DNA of 64,000 nucleotides. Source: Haemonchus contortus. Lineage: Eukaryota > Nematoda > Chromadorea > Rhabditida > Trichostrongylidae. The notes beneath the pieces were generated by a model. The model saw nothing but the letters and a program-made list of their open reading frames with translations, ran no database searches and had not been told where the DNA came from. A program made the position numbers and the translations under genes. Every line of letters begins with the position of its first letter. Positions within the stretch are counted from its first letter, which is position 1. Location of the stretch: assembly GCA_000469685.2 (NCBI GenBank), contig LS997566.1:23637432-23701431 (forward strand), in the 5' to 3' direction. This document shows, piece by piece, positions 1 to 13,500 of this stretch.

Positions 1-2480
1 TTGAGTTTTTACTGGTTGTGCTTATTCCTTTCTTTCTTTTTTTATAATATATAGGTTTGTTTCTGCTTCATTGACTACACTGGTATAATGTGATGGAAAA
101 GTAACATCAAGGAAAAGCTATACGCTGCTCTGCTCGGAAATTAATATGCTCCAAGGCAAACACCGATCCCAGCGGTGGTGTGGACGCTCACGCGGCTTCG
201 ACGCTCCACGCTCAACGCTCATCGCTGTATTCTGGGAGCGCTCGTTTACTAAGCGAGGGCAGAATCGGGTCTACTTTTCACGTCAATGATGTTCTCTGCA
301 GAAATGGTGATGTTCTGGTACTCAAATTCCGTAGAACTCAAGAAAAGACCTAACACGTAATCGGGTTAACCCTGATTGCCCAGGCTTCGGACAACCACCT
401 TTTATACATTGAAAACAACTGCGCCATTAGACAAGTAAATGGGAGAAATAAATCCTTAGTGGATAATCATTCAGGATAAGGAGCAACAGATCGGGATCTC
501 CTAATCATTAGCGTTAGTATAACCACACGAAGCCACGTGCAATTCTCTATTTATCATGTGCTCTTCTCCTTGGAAGCCACTTAATCCATGACAATCCGTT
601 TCCGAAAACTTGAGACTTGGTTTGTTTATTCCGAAGTGGGAACTGGTGGAGCTTTTGGCATGGGATCCCTCCTTCTGTTATTCAGAGACCACAACCGCAC
701 AACTTCTGAACTCCTTGTTTAACAAGCCTTTAAAAATGCCTTTGATCCGAGTGTATCGAGGAAATTCCAAGTACATTTGTAAGTTCTAGTGAGTATCTGT
801 TAGTTTGGCGACGAACGCGACCGCTTTTGTGTAAAAAGGCAGCAAAAGGTGGGAGGCTGAAGGTTCGCACTCTCCTAGGGATTACCTCAACACAGTTTCG
901 ATTTTCCACACTTAACAGTTCCATAGGGATTCAGTGGCTGCGTATTTTTAAAATAAAAAAGATTTTTACAATAGAGCTGTTCAGTCTTAAACAAGTGTGA
1001 ATAGTACAAGTATAATAATAGCAGATTTGGGGTTTAATAGCATAAAAGGCACAAAATATGGTAAAGGCGTTTATTGAAAAAGAGAGCAAGTTGTTTTTGT
1101 AGAAATCGGCTTGCAGCTGAACCAGGTACCAGGTGCGCAAGCAGCCCCTGTTCACCTGAAGATGAAGAGCAGAGCTTGTGTTGACATGGGCGCGTGATGC
1201 GAAAACCCCATAACCACTTAATAGGAAAGCCACAGAATTTGGACAAAATAAGCGATCATGAGGAGCCCCAAATAAGCAGGGGGACATGATGAAAAACAGC
1301 AGAAGTTGCTGTAAAAAGGGGAACTGGCGACAGCCAACAAAAACGGCTGGTCCTGCGACGCGTGGGATAAAGACTAGGGAGTAGAAAAAGTAGACTGTAG
1401 TTCAAACTTCACCGATATACCTGACCCTCCGTTCACAACTCTTTCAGACAAAAGGTTACTTTTCCTTGGCAAGAGATTCGCTCTATATCGCCGATAAAGA
1501 ATGATCGTTTTACACAAATAGCGACCGAGTCACCCACCGAAAGCTGAAAGTTGCTCGACCAACATCTTGACCACTGATACGGACGTCGTTTCCTTCTAAC
1601 ATTAGCGACCCAAAAGCCAGTGACTAGAATGAGAAACTTCACGTATGGGAAAGGTCTCATTCAACAAGAGTACTAGTTTTGATGTAACAAATCACTAAAT
1701 GAAGTTAAAACAAATGCCCAAAAAGGAGTGCACTCGAACAACTTGTCCAACTGTCAAAATGCCATTCCATTCCATCCCATTTTGATAGAGATATGGAAGT
1801 GTGACTGGCGGTTCTCCACCCCAAATGCGAAAAATCATTGTGAAGTTGCGTATTGCAATGAATGAGCACGTATCTTGAGCAGAAATGCATTCATGTAAAA
1901 TGATCTACGCGAAACTGATTCTTTTCAGAGATATGAGGTGGAACTACTAAGGGCCAAACACTCAAGGGGCAATGCGCAGTTCCTGTCTACACTTTTCTAC
2001 CTTGTCTCTTTCAACAAATATGGAAACAATGATGAAGTTTTACGAGAGAGAAGTAGATCAAATGCATATTTACAAACCTCGGCAGTACCCCAGTCGATAC
2101 CTTCTCCAGCGATCATTTTCTGAATCCGAGCCTCGCAATGAGTTTTCTGGAGATGAGGGTGTACATTCTGAAATGTTACATGACAGTTTACTTAACTCCC
2201 TGATGTTAAAAATGGCTGTCTGGCAGCAAACAGATAAATGCATTCAAATGCTGGAAGCGCTGTCATCACCCTTCATCATAGGACTTACGATTCTTCTTTC
2301 TGCCACAATTCCTTCCCCACACATTTTATGGACAACTTCATATTTGGACACTACAGCTCATAAAACGACTAGATTTGAAAAGAAAACTTTTTGAAAAACG
2401 TGATTTAAATGTGGTTGATGTCGAATCGCTTATATCACCTGCCGTGCCGTTAATATCGATTTCCTTAAGGACGCCAGTAA
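1..2480. other. No recognisable gene
   Basis: I looked on both strands for the missing C-terminal exons of the DHTKD1-type gene (an expected WATAEA stretch and an HGYDGAGPDHSS-like stretch) and saw neither. The open frames here are short and resemble no family I know. The stretch may be intron of that gene or intergenic DNA; the sequence does not decide. Confidence 0.5.
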
Positions 2481-3530
2481 CGTCTCCATTCGTCCCTTCC
2501 GCGAGGCAGAGTGGTTCAGTGGATGGTCTTCGCTCGAGGGAAACCAGGTACATCATTTCCTTCATTCATTCAGAGCCCTCGTGAAGAAGCCTGACTATTA
2601 CGCTGGCGGTAGTCCCGAGGTTTGTTTAACGTCCCGAAGGACCTAGTCAGTACCGCCCTGGTCCAAAGGTCACCATGGTATTGCACAAGGGGTGCGTCCC
2701 ACCAGATCTTTCTTGGTGTAAGGAACGGCATCCCTGATCCTCGATCACTGACGAAACAAGAGACCCGGAATCCTTGAATGTTCCCAAGGCCTCGCGTTCC
2801 CTTCTGATCAGCGTTGGAGCTGCCAATTCTGTTGAGGATGACGGAATTGAAAGTACATGAAAAACAGCAGGCAGATTGGGGCACTAGCTGCCATTGTCTT
2901 TCGGATCTCCCTAATTATATGCACAGCAACACAATTTGGCATTCATTCCAACAGGTACCACTTGAAGAGTTCAGATGATAGTCGGCGGAAGGCTCTTCAG
3001 ATGTCCGCTTTGAAACGGGACGGATGTTCCAACACTTCTTGATTAAAGAGCGACAGATCCGCCTTGTAAAAGATGGTAGGAAGGCAAGTAGTGTGGCTGT
3101 CGAAGAGATCCGAGCAGGAGTTTTAGATGACCTCTGCATTGCTCTCTAAGATGCAGTAAATGTTCCATCGGGACGACAAGAGAATTCATTTCGGCCTTAT
3201 AATGGGCAAAGCTGCGGCGGGCTTCGCGAATGCTTTTCCCAGCCTCAGCGGTTCCCCAATACCTTCAGCTCTTCTCTGCTTCATATCTACCTTTGTCGCT
3301 TCTTTGCATCGCTCCGCAAGTTCAGCCGTTAGCAGACGACCGTTAGTAGCTCGCGCGATTCCGCGCCGACGTATTAGCTTGGGAGTCTCTGAGGAGATCC
3401 GTTTTTTGCAACATATAGACTCTCTGCTTCATAGCATTGTCACGAAGAAATTCGACAGACCGCGTATAATCCTCAACGATGTTGCCGATAACGAAGTTCT
3501 CTCGAAAACTCCTTCCGATCTCACATAAAA
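2480..3530 (-). mobile_element. Decayed RTE-type LINE fragment
   Basis: Read on the minus strand, the pieces fall in the order expected for the second half of an RTE-type non-LTR retrotransposon protein. The linker before the reverse transcriptase lies at about 3500-3200. A GHLKSLPPTII-like stretch, close to the usual HLKNLPPVL, lies at about 3000. The C-terminal DVKQTSGLPPA...FFTRALNE block lies at about 2650-2570. Frames shift repeatedly and stops are frequent, and most of the polymerase core is missing between about 2940 and 2880. It is a dead, internally deleted copy. Confidence 0.6.
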
Positions 3531-4523
3531 CTTAAGAACAACAGTGGCGTATTTCGAGTCAAACTTTTAATTGAAATTGATGCGATCAATTCATACGTAC
3601 TGCCCACCAGGCAGTGACTCCCATGTCTATCGCAAATGAGAGGGCTTCTAGAGCTACGAATTCGGGGTCCACATGATAAACTCGGGCAGTACTTTACCTT
3701 ACTCACTCCATTCCGTTCCGTAAGTCCCGGTATGTACGTAGCTGTTGAGTCGTTTTTCTGGGACCAGTTTTGGCAGTGATATCAAGTGATCATCTTGGAA
3801 AAATGTTGTGGCATGTTCCAAAGAATATCATTCAACTCTAGTCTTGAAAACGGCGCACAGTAGGCGACGCCTTCTCGCCTCGGTCAGTTCCATGATGACA
3901 TACTTGATCTTCCCACCTTGCATTATCAAATCTTGAGTACACGCTTACGATGCAGGCGTTCGTGCGCTGAAAGTACGGAACGCCATGTTAGTCATCCTTT
4001 AAGGCAGCCTTTTTTTGCCCTGAGATTTTAACAGGCTCTACCGAGCGGTCCTTCAAAACGCTGCCGTGGTGGCTCCATCGTATTCAGGATAATCAGACCC
4101 TTGCCATTGGATAGCCACGAGTAGCTTGTGGGTTCTGACGTAGGAGCTGAGTTGATTCTTGGCAGCGAGCAAGGCCATCTCAGAGTTCTCAGAGTGAACG
4201 AGATGCTTTAATCGTGGAGGCGGCTTCGAATCGCCTCTTGGATACTCCCAGCCACTCGGGTGCAAGCTTTTGGCTGAGTCGATGGGCTGGATACCAATTG
4301 TGCCCGTAAACTTTCGAAAAGGTACACATGGATGCACTTGCGAGATACAGGGGGTATATCCATCCGATACAGCAAAAAGAGGAAATCCATCGCTCGATTC
4401 TACCTGCGTTTCTAAGCAAGTAACGTAGCCTTATCATTGACTGGCTAGAGAGAAAACCCCCAGTAGAAGAGATTAGTACGTTTTCGCATACCAGAGATTA
4501 ATTAGGTGAAATGAGTGACTCAC
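3531..4523. other. Non-coding stretch with unassigned ORFs
   Basis: Two overlapping minus-strand frames (4189-4437 and 4053-4337) are open, the second containing QWQGSDYPEYDG. I cannot place either in a family. Neither continues the DHTKD1-type protein whose last recognised exon ends at 4524. This is probably the start of a further intron of that gene. Confidence 0.35.
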
Positions 4524-7500
4524 AAAACCTTCTGGTACTTTGACTGATGCAGCTCCGATGTATTTCAGCAGATTCGTGTCACAACCGGTATCCCACTTCT
4601 GTATGTAAGGTGGAGCCTGCACGAAGCCTTTCCAGTTGCCTTCCAATAGTTTCGCTCTGAACAAATGCGGGAATCAATGATTTCAAAGTAAGCATATCCG
4701 TAGAGCCGTAGGGAGAGAGCTTGTCTTTTTCGAAAAAAAAATTGGTTAAAGAAACTGGTTGGTTAAACTTGACGTAGGTGAACTTTAGATTTCGAACTAG
4801 CCAATACTGGCTCTAGTTGAGTAGTGTCTCTCTTCGAATTTGCTCATATCCTCTCATCGCTATGAATTCTCGCATAATTCGGAAATCATAGTTTCCGCGC
4901 CACTTCAAAGTCAGTCATATGTGTGTCAAATTTTGGATAAGAATTAAAGCAGAACAAGAAAGTGTGCGCGAATCTTTCTCAGCAACAGAACTATAGATAC
5001 ATGAACAGAAAATAGACCACTGATGAAACGAAATACCATCAGACAGGCTAGTTATTCGGAAGTAAGGGATGGCGGAGGAGATGAGGGTGTAGACTCAATC
5101 TGCACTTAGAAAGAGCGCTACCTCGATGTAGCGCAAAGTTCGATCTCTACCGAGGCGAAACCTATGCCTCGCGAAAACTGCAAAGTGGTATCGGTACCTG
5201 TGTCAGGCCCAGGTTGACAGTCCAGCTGATGAAGGACGTAGTCACACTAATCATGTACAAAGTTTCAAAAGGATCAGTGATAAAGTACCGACGTGGTACA
5301 CACGAGGAAGTGGTGCAGAATACCTTCGCTCGTAGATAGGATGTGTTGGAGCTACCGAGGAGTGATCGACCTTGACCAACGAATTTACTTCAGATTAGAA
5401 CTCTGAACTTGGGAATGCATACTGGGATGTTCCAAAAGGTCAGTGATCTGATGCAGTGAAGGAGCAATCAGATCTTTCGCATTCAGGAGATCCGCTAGAA
5501 AGGAGCAAAGGCCATGGGAAAAATCGTATAGACTGTGAGGTTAGACAAGAAAGAATACTGGGCAATACTATTCATACCAGCACACGCACCACATGCCGGT
5601 TCTTACGACTGTGAAAAAGATGTTCGAGGACGATTAAATGGGAAGTGAAAGGTGATAGTGGCCGTATCAAAAACTGTTTTAACGTTCAACAGGATCACCG
5701 GTCGAGGCAAGGCTGAAGACACCAAACACGAAAGAGGGGTACTGGAAGATAGTATTCATGACGCTGCCGGCTGCCTGATGGAGAGAAGGATGAGTTCCAT
5801 CTGAACCCATACGAAGCCTTAGACCAACTACAGAAGTAGCTATCTGAGCACAGCCGGTGACCGAAACGGTACATCGGCAATGATGGGAAAGGGAACATGT
5901 ATAAACATAGAATATAGAAAGGGATCATGGAGATAGAAGAATAGCAGTCAGAAACGAAGAAAGAGAGAGCATCCTGAGTCTTGCCATAGCCCATGGCTGC
6001 CAGTCTGCAGCACTTTCTCCGCGAAAGGAAATACCCAGAAAGTAACTCAATTCAGTGGAGGGAATGAAACGGAATTAGACCATGTGCTTATAAGTAGACC
6101 GTCTCTCAAAAGTAGGACATCAAGGTTCTGCCTGGCGAAGAACTGGCTCCGCAGGCCTCTTCCAGCAGACTCTATGAAAAAAAACCAAAAATCAAAGACA
6201 GGCAAAAGACACGATCTCCATGAAGCCTAGCTGCCTATAAACTTCTAAGAGGCTAGCTAAGGCTGCTGTAGCGAAAGCAACGAGTACGGAAGTGGACGCC
6301 TTGTACGAGGAACTCGATGGTCGAGAAGGGGAGAAGTTCGTCTGGGCCAGTGCGACAACAGGCTGCTCAGGACAACAGGATAGTGAGTTCCGTCAAAAAC
6401 AGAGAAAGTGCAAACATGGACAAGCGTGGTGAGGTTAGGCATACGTGAAGAGAATACTTGAACAGGCTATAAAGCAAAGAGATCTCCGTGAAAAAAACTT
6501 CCAGATATGGGCGACGGCAGGTCCCATCGCTCTTAAGACGAGGATGAGGTGCGTAGGGCAGTTGGGAAGATGAAGTCTGGATCACCCGATTTTGAACGAT
6601 GTGACCATTAAAGGAAGAATCCCAGATGCCTCGAAGTATAGCATCATCATTTTCGTATTAAAGCAGAAAAATGTGATGGATTGTTCCAAGTACGGAGGGA
6701 CCAGGCTGAACACTCACGCGATGAAACTATCGATTAATCTGCTCGAGATCGAGGCAACTTGCCCAAAGTCTACAGGAGCTCCTCGGCTTCATGCCGGGAA
6801 GGCCTACAACGGATACTGCCTTCTCAGAGAAGTGATGGAGAAGTATCGATGGAAGCGGAGACCCTGCTACCTCACCTCACACGACCTGAAGAAGCCTTTC
6901 GATCGACATCGACGTTTCCTCTGGAGAGCGCTCTGGAAACAAAACTTTCCAGAATACATGCTCCCCTGGTCAAAGGCATGTACTATGGGTCCACGACAGC
7001 AATACGCACTCCACGCGGCCTGACCGAAGCAAAAGACGTCACCAGGCTTCAACTCAAAGCCCGTTCTTCTTTCTTCTCACACTGGATCTCGTCACAAGCC
7101 GACTCCTCGATAGACCACTGAAAACCGAGCAGCAGAGAACAACTTCAGGACAAGCTGTAGAAAGGCAGAACGTGCTGGCCTAGAATGGGCCACGGTTTAA
7201 CGTTAAGAAGGCTAAGGTAACTAGCTCAGAGTGGTGCTCGAAGTTAATTGTAAACGGGCTGAGGAAGCCATTGAACTTCCGATACCTGTATGAAGTGGCG
7301 AGTCTACTAATATCCTCTGCGATCGACGGTGCTCCAGGATGCTCAAAGGAAAGGTGTGGTAAAGCCCACGATGATCTATGGCCGAATGCTGGCCAGTGAC
7401 CAGAAAATACAAAAGACAGCTTCACTTGGCCGAAATAGATGTGATCATATAGGCCTGCGGTTAGACGCGACCGGATTGGAAATGAAGAGGTCAAAGCGTT

Positions 7501-10500
7501 CGGGCAAAAGCTTTGTTCAGTTGAAGATGAGGAGCAGCGTTTACGATGGTCGGACCCATATCTAGAAGACCAACGAATTTTCTATGTATTAAGGGAGGCA
7601 GAGGAGTTCGAGGGAGGCGATCACGAGGAGCTCTGAAGAATAGGCAGACGGGCATCAAGAAAAACCTCGCCAAAGCTGAATTAATAAAGAAATGTCGTGG
7701 ACAGAAGAAAATGGAGACGAATGGCAACAGTAGAGGACCCTGCGACGGCGCGGGATTAACGCTAGGGAGAAGAAGAAAAATGTTGAAAAAATCAGTCGAG
7801 CCTGTAATTAAAAATATTAAAAGAAGCAAATGCGCAATTCATAATTCAGAGGCAGCACCGTTCTCAGCCAGTGCAATTGGGATGCATGAAAAGATCACCA
7901 TCAGCGTCAACCAACCCAATTTTCTTAGAACGTATTGGTGTGTTTGACAGAAAAAGTTTTTCTTATGATACGATATTACGATCATATTGAATGCTTCGGT
8001 AACAAACAGAGGATCAACAGCACTATTTAAGCTATCTAACTGCAAACGAAGCGTCAATCCGAAATCTTCTATGCAGTCCCCCTCTACCCATCCACTTCAG
8101 CGCTATGAATGTAGCAAAAGAGTAAGAAGCTTTGCACAGTGGGTGAGCTCGCCAACCTTTTTAACGTTCGACGATTTCCTTCACCACTCACTTCTTCCTG
8201 CCATCAATAGTACATACTTGATGCACGTTTTACTTCAAAAACAGTTCCTAAATCGCGGTTAGTAGTTCTCAGAGACCTCACCTCTCTAACTTTACATTTT
8301 GTCAGATCTGTGATCTACGATATGTCACATTTTCCATCTTTTTTCATAAGGAGAACAATACCTTCATACTCAGCGAATAGGCCACTACGTGGTCAATCCA
8401 AGGGCTACACTTCTCTCAGCCCAAATCCTTTAGCTTCCACCTCTTAACTTTATACAAACTTTCCTCTGCAGTATCGTGGAATTAGAGGACAATTCACTAT
8501 ACTTTTCGGGTATCTGATTCTAGACGAATCAAGGAAGTGATAGTCCAGAACAGTCCAGAAGTGAAGTGCAAAATCGGCATGTTTGGTGAAATTGAAAGCT
8601 TCAAAAAAGTAGCAAAATTGGAGGCGGGCCAGAATCTGACGAAGAAGTTGCGGAACGAGTACTTGGAGGAGATTCCAAATGTTTGTACGTGCACTGCGTG
8701 CAGCTGGCTGCAGTAAGCTGCCTGCGTGCAACGTGCGCGAATGGCGGAACCTCTACAACGCTTAAGAACTCGTCTACAGGTGTTTAGGTCGGCTAAGCCA
8801 ATTTCGGAGCCTTTATTAGTCCCACTTTGACCTTTTCCCCGACCTAACAGCGTCCTTCGAGCCATCTTTGTGGTAAGAGAATCATTGAGGGGATAAATCT
8901 CAGAAACCATTTCCGACGTGAACTGCGCCTTCAATCCCACACTGTTGTTTCTTTCTAATTTCCTCGAAAACTCACACAGGTGGGGCTGAATCAGTAGCTT
9001 TGAATGATTCCATAAGTTTGGCAGTGTGGGCATCCTTCTCTCGCTTGACTTCATCTTCAGTGAGCAAACCTTGGTGTATTAACTCATCAGCATACTGCCT
9101 CGGCACCGATTCACGACTCTCTATCACCTGAAGCTTAGAAATTTATTGATGAAGTGCTTAGTGTGGGAGTCTTTGAGATTGATAAGGTCACTAAATCTGG
9201 TACGAAATCCTCTCTTTGGCAGAAATACCTGGTTAGAGTGGGTACACAAGATGGGATGTAAGCAGCTGTAGGTGTTTCTGAACTCTAATCTCAAACCTGC
9301 GTTTCAAAATATGCTCAACGACTTCGAGAATACAGATAGGGACACGTTTTTTCTGCAATATACCACTGCATAGAACAGCATATGAGCAGTCACGTTTCGA
9401 TCATTGTGAAAGTTTCATGGACCCGTCTTCGTGCTCACATTTTATCGCAGAAACGAAAGTCATCTGACAAATACAATAACTCCACCGTAACGACAACATT
9501 TCGCGGTAATATGTTAATAGCGTTTTGATCTGATGAATTACATAACACTTTCGAAGCTTTAAAGTCATTTTGAGCCAAAGTTTCACCATTCCTTCGGTTC
9601 GAAATGAGCTGCACCCTTATCTGATGGTGAGAGGAAGAGTAAAAAGCGAGAAATTTTTTCTCACTGTATTTTCAGTGCTCCTAAATGTGAGGGATTTTCC
9701 CAGTAGTCAATAAAAAGCGTAAAAACATTCTAGACACATTCCATGAAAAGGCAAAGTAAGCACACTTATCAAGGGTTCGAGCCTTTACGTCGCTTCTGTA
9801 GGTCCACCAACCGAAGCTGCGGTTTCACTGCGTGGTTCAATTATCGGTTCGATGTAGTGGTATGGCACAGTGAAAACCGCTTCGTATCTCTGTTCCCAAA
9901 TCGTTTAGTAGGTGTGGAGTGCAGATTCATAATCAGCGTTCGAAATAACGCTTAGCGCGGTTTACATCTCATCTGAATAGCCATTTCGACCAAGTGAGAA
10001 AAATTCAGTACAACGCCTATCCGAAGCTCCACACTAACCCTATACATAATCGGCTGCGTGAAGGATGGATCATCCAACTCATTATGTCCCCATCGACGAT
10101 AGCAAACCATATTAATGAAAACGTCTTTCCGGAATTTCTCCCGATATGCCACTGCTAGCCGCGTGGCCTTGACGACATCCTGATTGAAAACCCAATTAAG
10201 GAAGTTAGATGAATGCAAGTAAGTGAATAATGCAAACAGATACGAACTTTACCTCGGGATGATCACCGTTAACATGGATGACTGGATATTCGAATGATTT
10301 AGCGATATCTAAAGTAAAACAAAAACTCGATACTCGAGGAGCTCAAACTGTAATTGGCAAAGATGTAATTTTGTCTTTCATTTTGTCTGCAGTGTGGTTA
10401 AGAGCTATCAGAACCAGAAACTTGCTGCCACCTTTCTTTCATATTTTTTATGATCGTGGTCATGAGACTACCAATCTAAGAGCACCAGCAGTATAGCGCA

Positions 10501-13500
10501 GAAAAGACCTGAAGTTGTGTAGCAAAATTTTTTCACGATTATGGTCTTCTTCGTTCATAAAACAGTTTTTGCCTGGTGGCTAGTTGAAGTTGTATGATCA
10601 AGTTGTAGAAAAAAGTTGCTCAGTGAGAGGCGCACTGACTAAGAATACTATGCCTGCCCATGAGTCAGTGCACCAAGGTCCGAATGCACGTAGACTGAAG
10701 CCAGAAGTAGTACGTTTACAATGATAGGATAAAAAATCAAGTTTTGGAGTTAATCGATCCCGTTTTAGGGTGCGCTCCCGCATTAGACCTTCATTCGGAA
10801 TCGTGAACGACTGAGAACGAATGTTAACTACATAATGGCGTGCGGTGGCCAGCCGATGTACAAGTCAGTGCATTTAACCTCTAAGACAAATCTGGCATCA
10901 GCTAACCGACGCCAGGTTGATGAAATGCTTGCATGGCCTTGACAGATATTTATCCGAGATTCGATCCTCAGACTATGCGTGTGTGTTAGTGCGCCACTTA
11001 CCTCGACAACACTTTCGCCTGCTCATAATGACAGAGAAAAAAATAAAATGGAGAAAGATGGAAAAAGAGAACTTTCTTTGAAGAAAAAATAAAATATAAA
11101 TAAAAATAAAAATAAAAACAATAATGAACAAAAAAAAGAAAATAGAGAAAATTGGACTCTAAATGGTATCAATTGAGTCCGCAACGAGAAGGATACTTCT
11201 GACGTTATTTCTGACTTGTCGGTAATTCTTTGGGAGGATTCGTATAGTGGCAAGTGGCGCACTATCACACACGCATGTCACAAGTTCGAATCTCGCACCG
11301 ATATACGTCGAGGCCAACCAAGCCTTCCGTCCTTTTCAGTTTGGTTACACCTCTTCTAAGTACCCTTTCACGTTATATTTATCATCACATCCTCTTCCAA
11401 CCCTTAATTTTACTACTTTCTTGACATTATTCGTACTGTCAGAATCATCTTTAACCGCTCGCTCTGTTCAACTCTCATGCTTTCACCTAAAGAAGCCTGA
11501 AAATTGCAAAACCCTTCCATGAATTCTCTCAAATATAATTTTCTGGCTCACCAGTGCAATGCATGGTGGACCGCCCAATGTGCGCTTCTGCAGTGAATGC
11601 CACCTGATTGTTTGTAATCAGATGAATCGAGCCTCCAAGACGGAAATGTGGCACTTGACTCAGCGAAATTGACTCCCATACAATGCCCTGTCATTAAATG
11701 AAGTCATCTACTGTGGCATATTGATTTCTTCAACTACGCTACTATTCCTATGAACCTGTCCGGTAAATGCTCCATCACCGTGTACAAGCACTGCCAGCAC
11801 ACCATCACCAGTTCTTGCTGAGCGATCCGTTGAGTAGTCTCCCACACCAAGTGTCCTAAACTAATCAAAGTTATAGCCACTATATGTAGTACCTAAGTAG
11901 CTTTAAACGCAGGTTGACGATATCGCAGCAGCGCCGGATAAAAGGTTTATTTAAGACTGAAAGGCAGCAAAACGTTGCGATTAAGAGATCTATGACTTTT
12001 TTCATCTCTGTAGATATCCACGTTGTGTTTTAAATCAGCTAAGTAATTCAATCGAGTATACCAGTAGAGTTCTCGATGTTGCAATGATGGCAGTTCAATC
12101 ATCCAGATGTTCTAGAAAAACTTTTGACGCAGATAGCTAGATTGATGGATAGCCTACTCAAACAGTAAGCTACGACTACATTAACACATCCTACCTGGCC
12201 CGTGCCCGAGCTTTTCCCATAGTGACTGGATTCACTGCTTCAAGATGTGAGGGGTTCGGCAACATCGAAATGTGTACGGTGCCCTCAGGTGACTGATGAT
12301 CAAACGACGACGCTATAAAATCACAACAATAAATATATTCACCCATTAACAGGATCAAGTCAATACGTCGACGACAAAGCGGCTCAACTTTGTACCGCCT
12401 TTTTTTCGCAACAGGGGGACATTTCGATTGAGTCGGACTGTAGCCCAAAGAAACTTTTTACTCGGAATAATTCTTCCAAGCGCTTACAATCAGCGGGCTC
12501 CGTAGTATGTATGATGATCATGCTAGCAATAGGTAGAGGTGCCGCTGGGCGCGGAAACTTCATTCCACAAATTTCACGTGATGTCATGTAGAAGAATTAT
12601 GCATGCTCTTTTGTGAAACCAGCACTTGTTGCATGAAGAGGAGCTATTTGAGGCAACCACTAGAAATTACAACCGCCCCAAAAAATGAATGTTAAATAAG
12701 TGATCACGCCACGTATGGATCCAAATCTCATTCTCTGCCACTCCCTGGGAAGATGCAGTGTGAGGAGCCAATTTTCAAGGACTCATGCAGCAAGCACCTG
12801 TGGCGTCAATTGGGTCTAAGGCGGTGCTGAGAATACACATTTGTGGCTGGTATCATCAATTACCTCTACTACCGAAATTGCAATGCATGCAGATGATTAA
12901 ATTTCAGAAGGAATTTGACGTCAGAAAAGAATCTCATATCCATGAGCACGACCAGGATCGATTCAGACTTACAGAAGGATCGTTTCTGAGTTAAAGGAAA
13001 ATTGGGGTGAGAAAAAATCCCTTCGGTTACCCTACTTAGGATGGAATCATCCCAAAGAACTTCTTTCTGGAGTAATGTAACTTTTAATCAGGCAGTATCA
13101 TCAGTACCATTCAACAGAGAAAATAGCGCGCGCGGTCCCATGTTGCAGACACAAAAAACTCGCATAGTCCTCAACGAGTTAACTCAAAGCACTCACTGAA
13201 ATGAGAGAGGACATCACCAGACCCCTGAATTCCATCCGGGAACTCTGGTTTACCTTTCATCTAAAAAAGAAATACTAACAAGGAAAACACAAGCAAAAAA
13301 TCGTTCGAAGCTCAGATCATGAGAAATACTGACCTTTCTAAACATCTGAACGTGGGGAAATTGCATCATTTCCGTCAGCAGATTCAGTCGACCTCGATGT
13401 GCAATACCGATAAAAATCTAAACTGTGCAAGGCTTATCTCATGCCTAATACTCTCAGCTTCAAACTCATATAGAAAGTCAATGAATTCAAAATTGAAATT

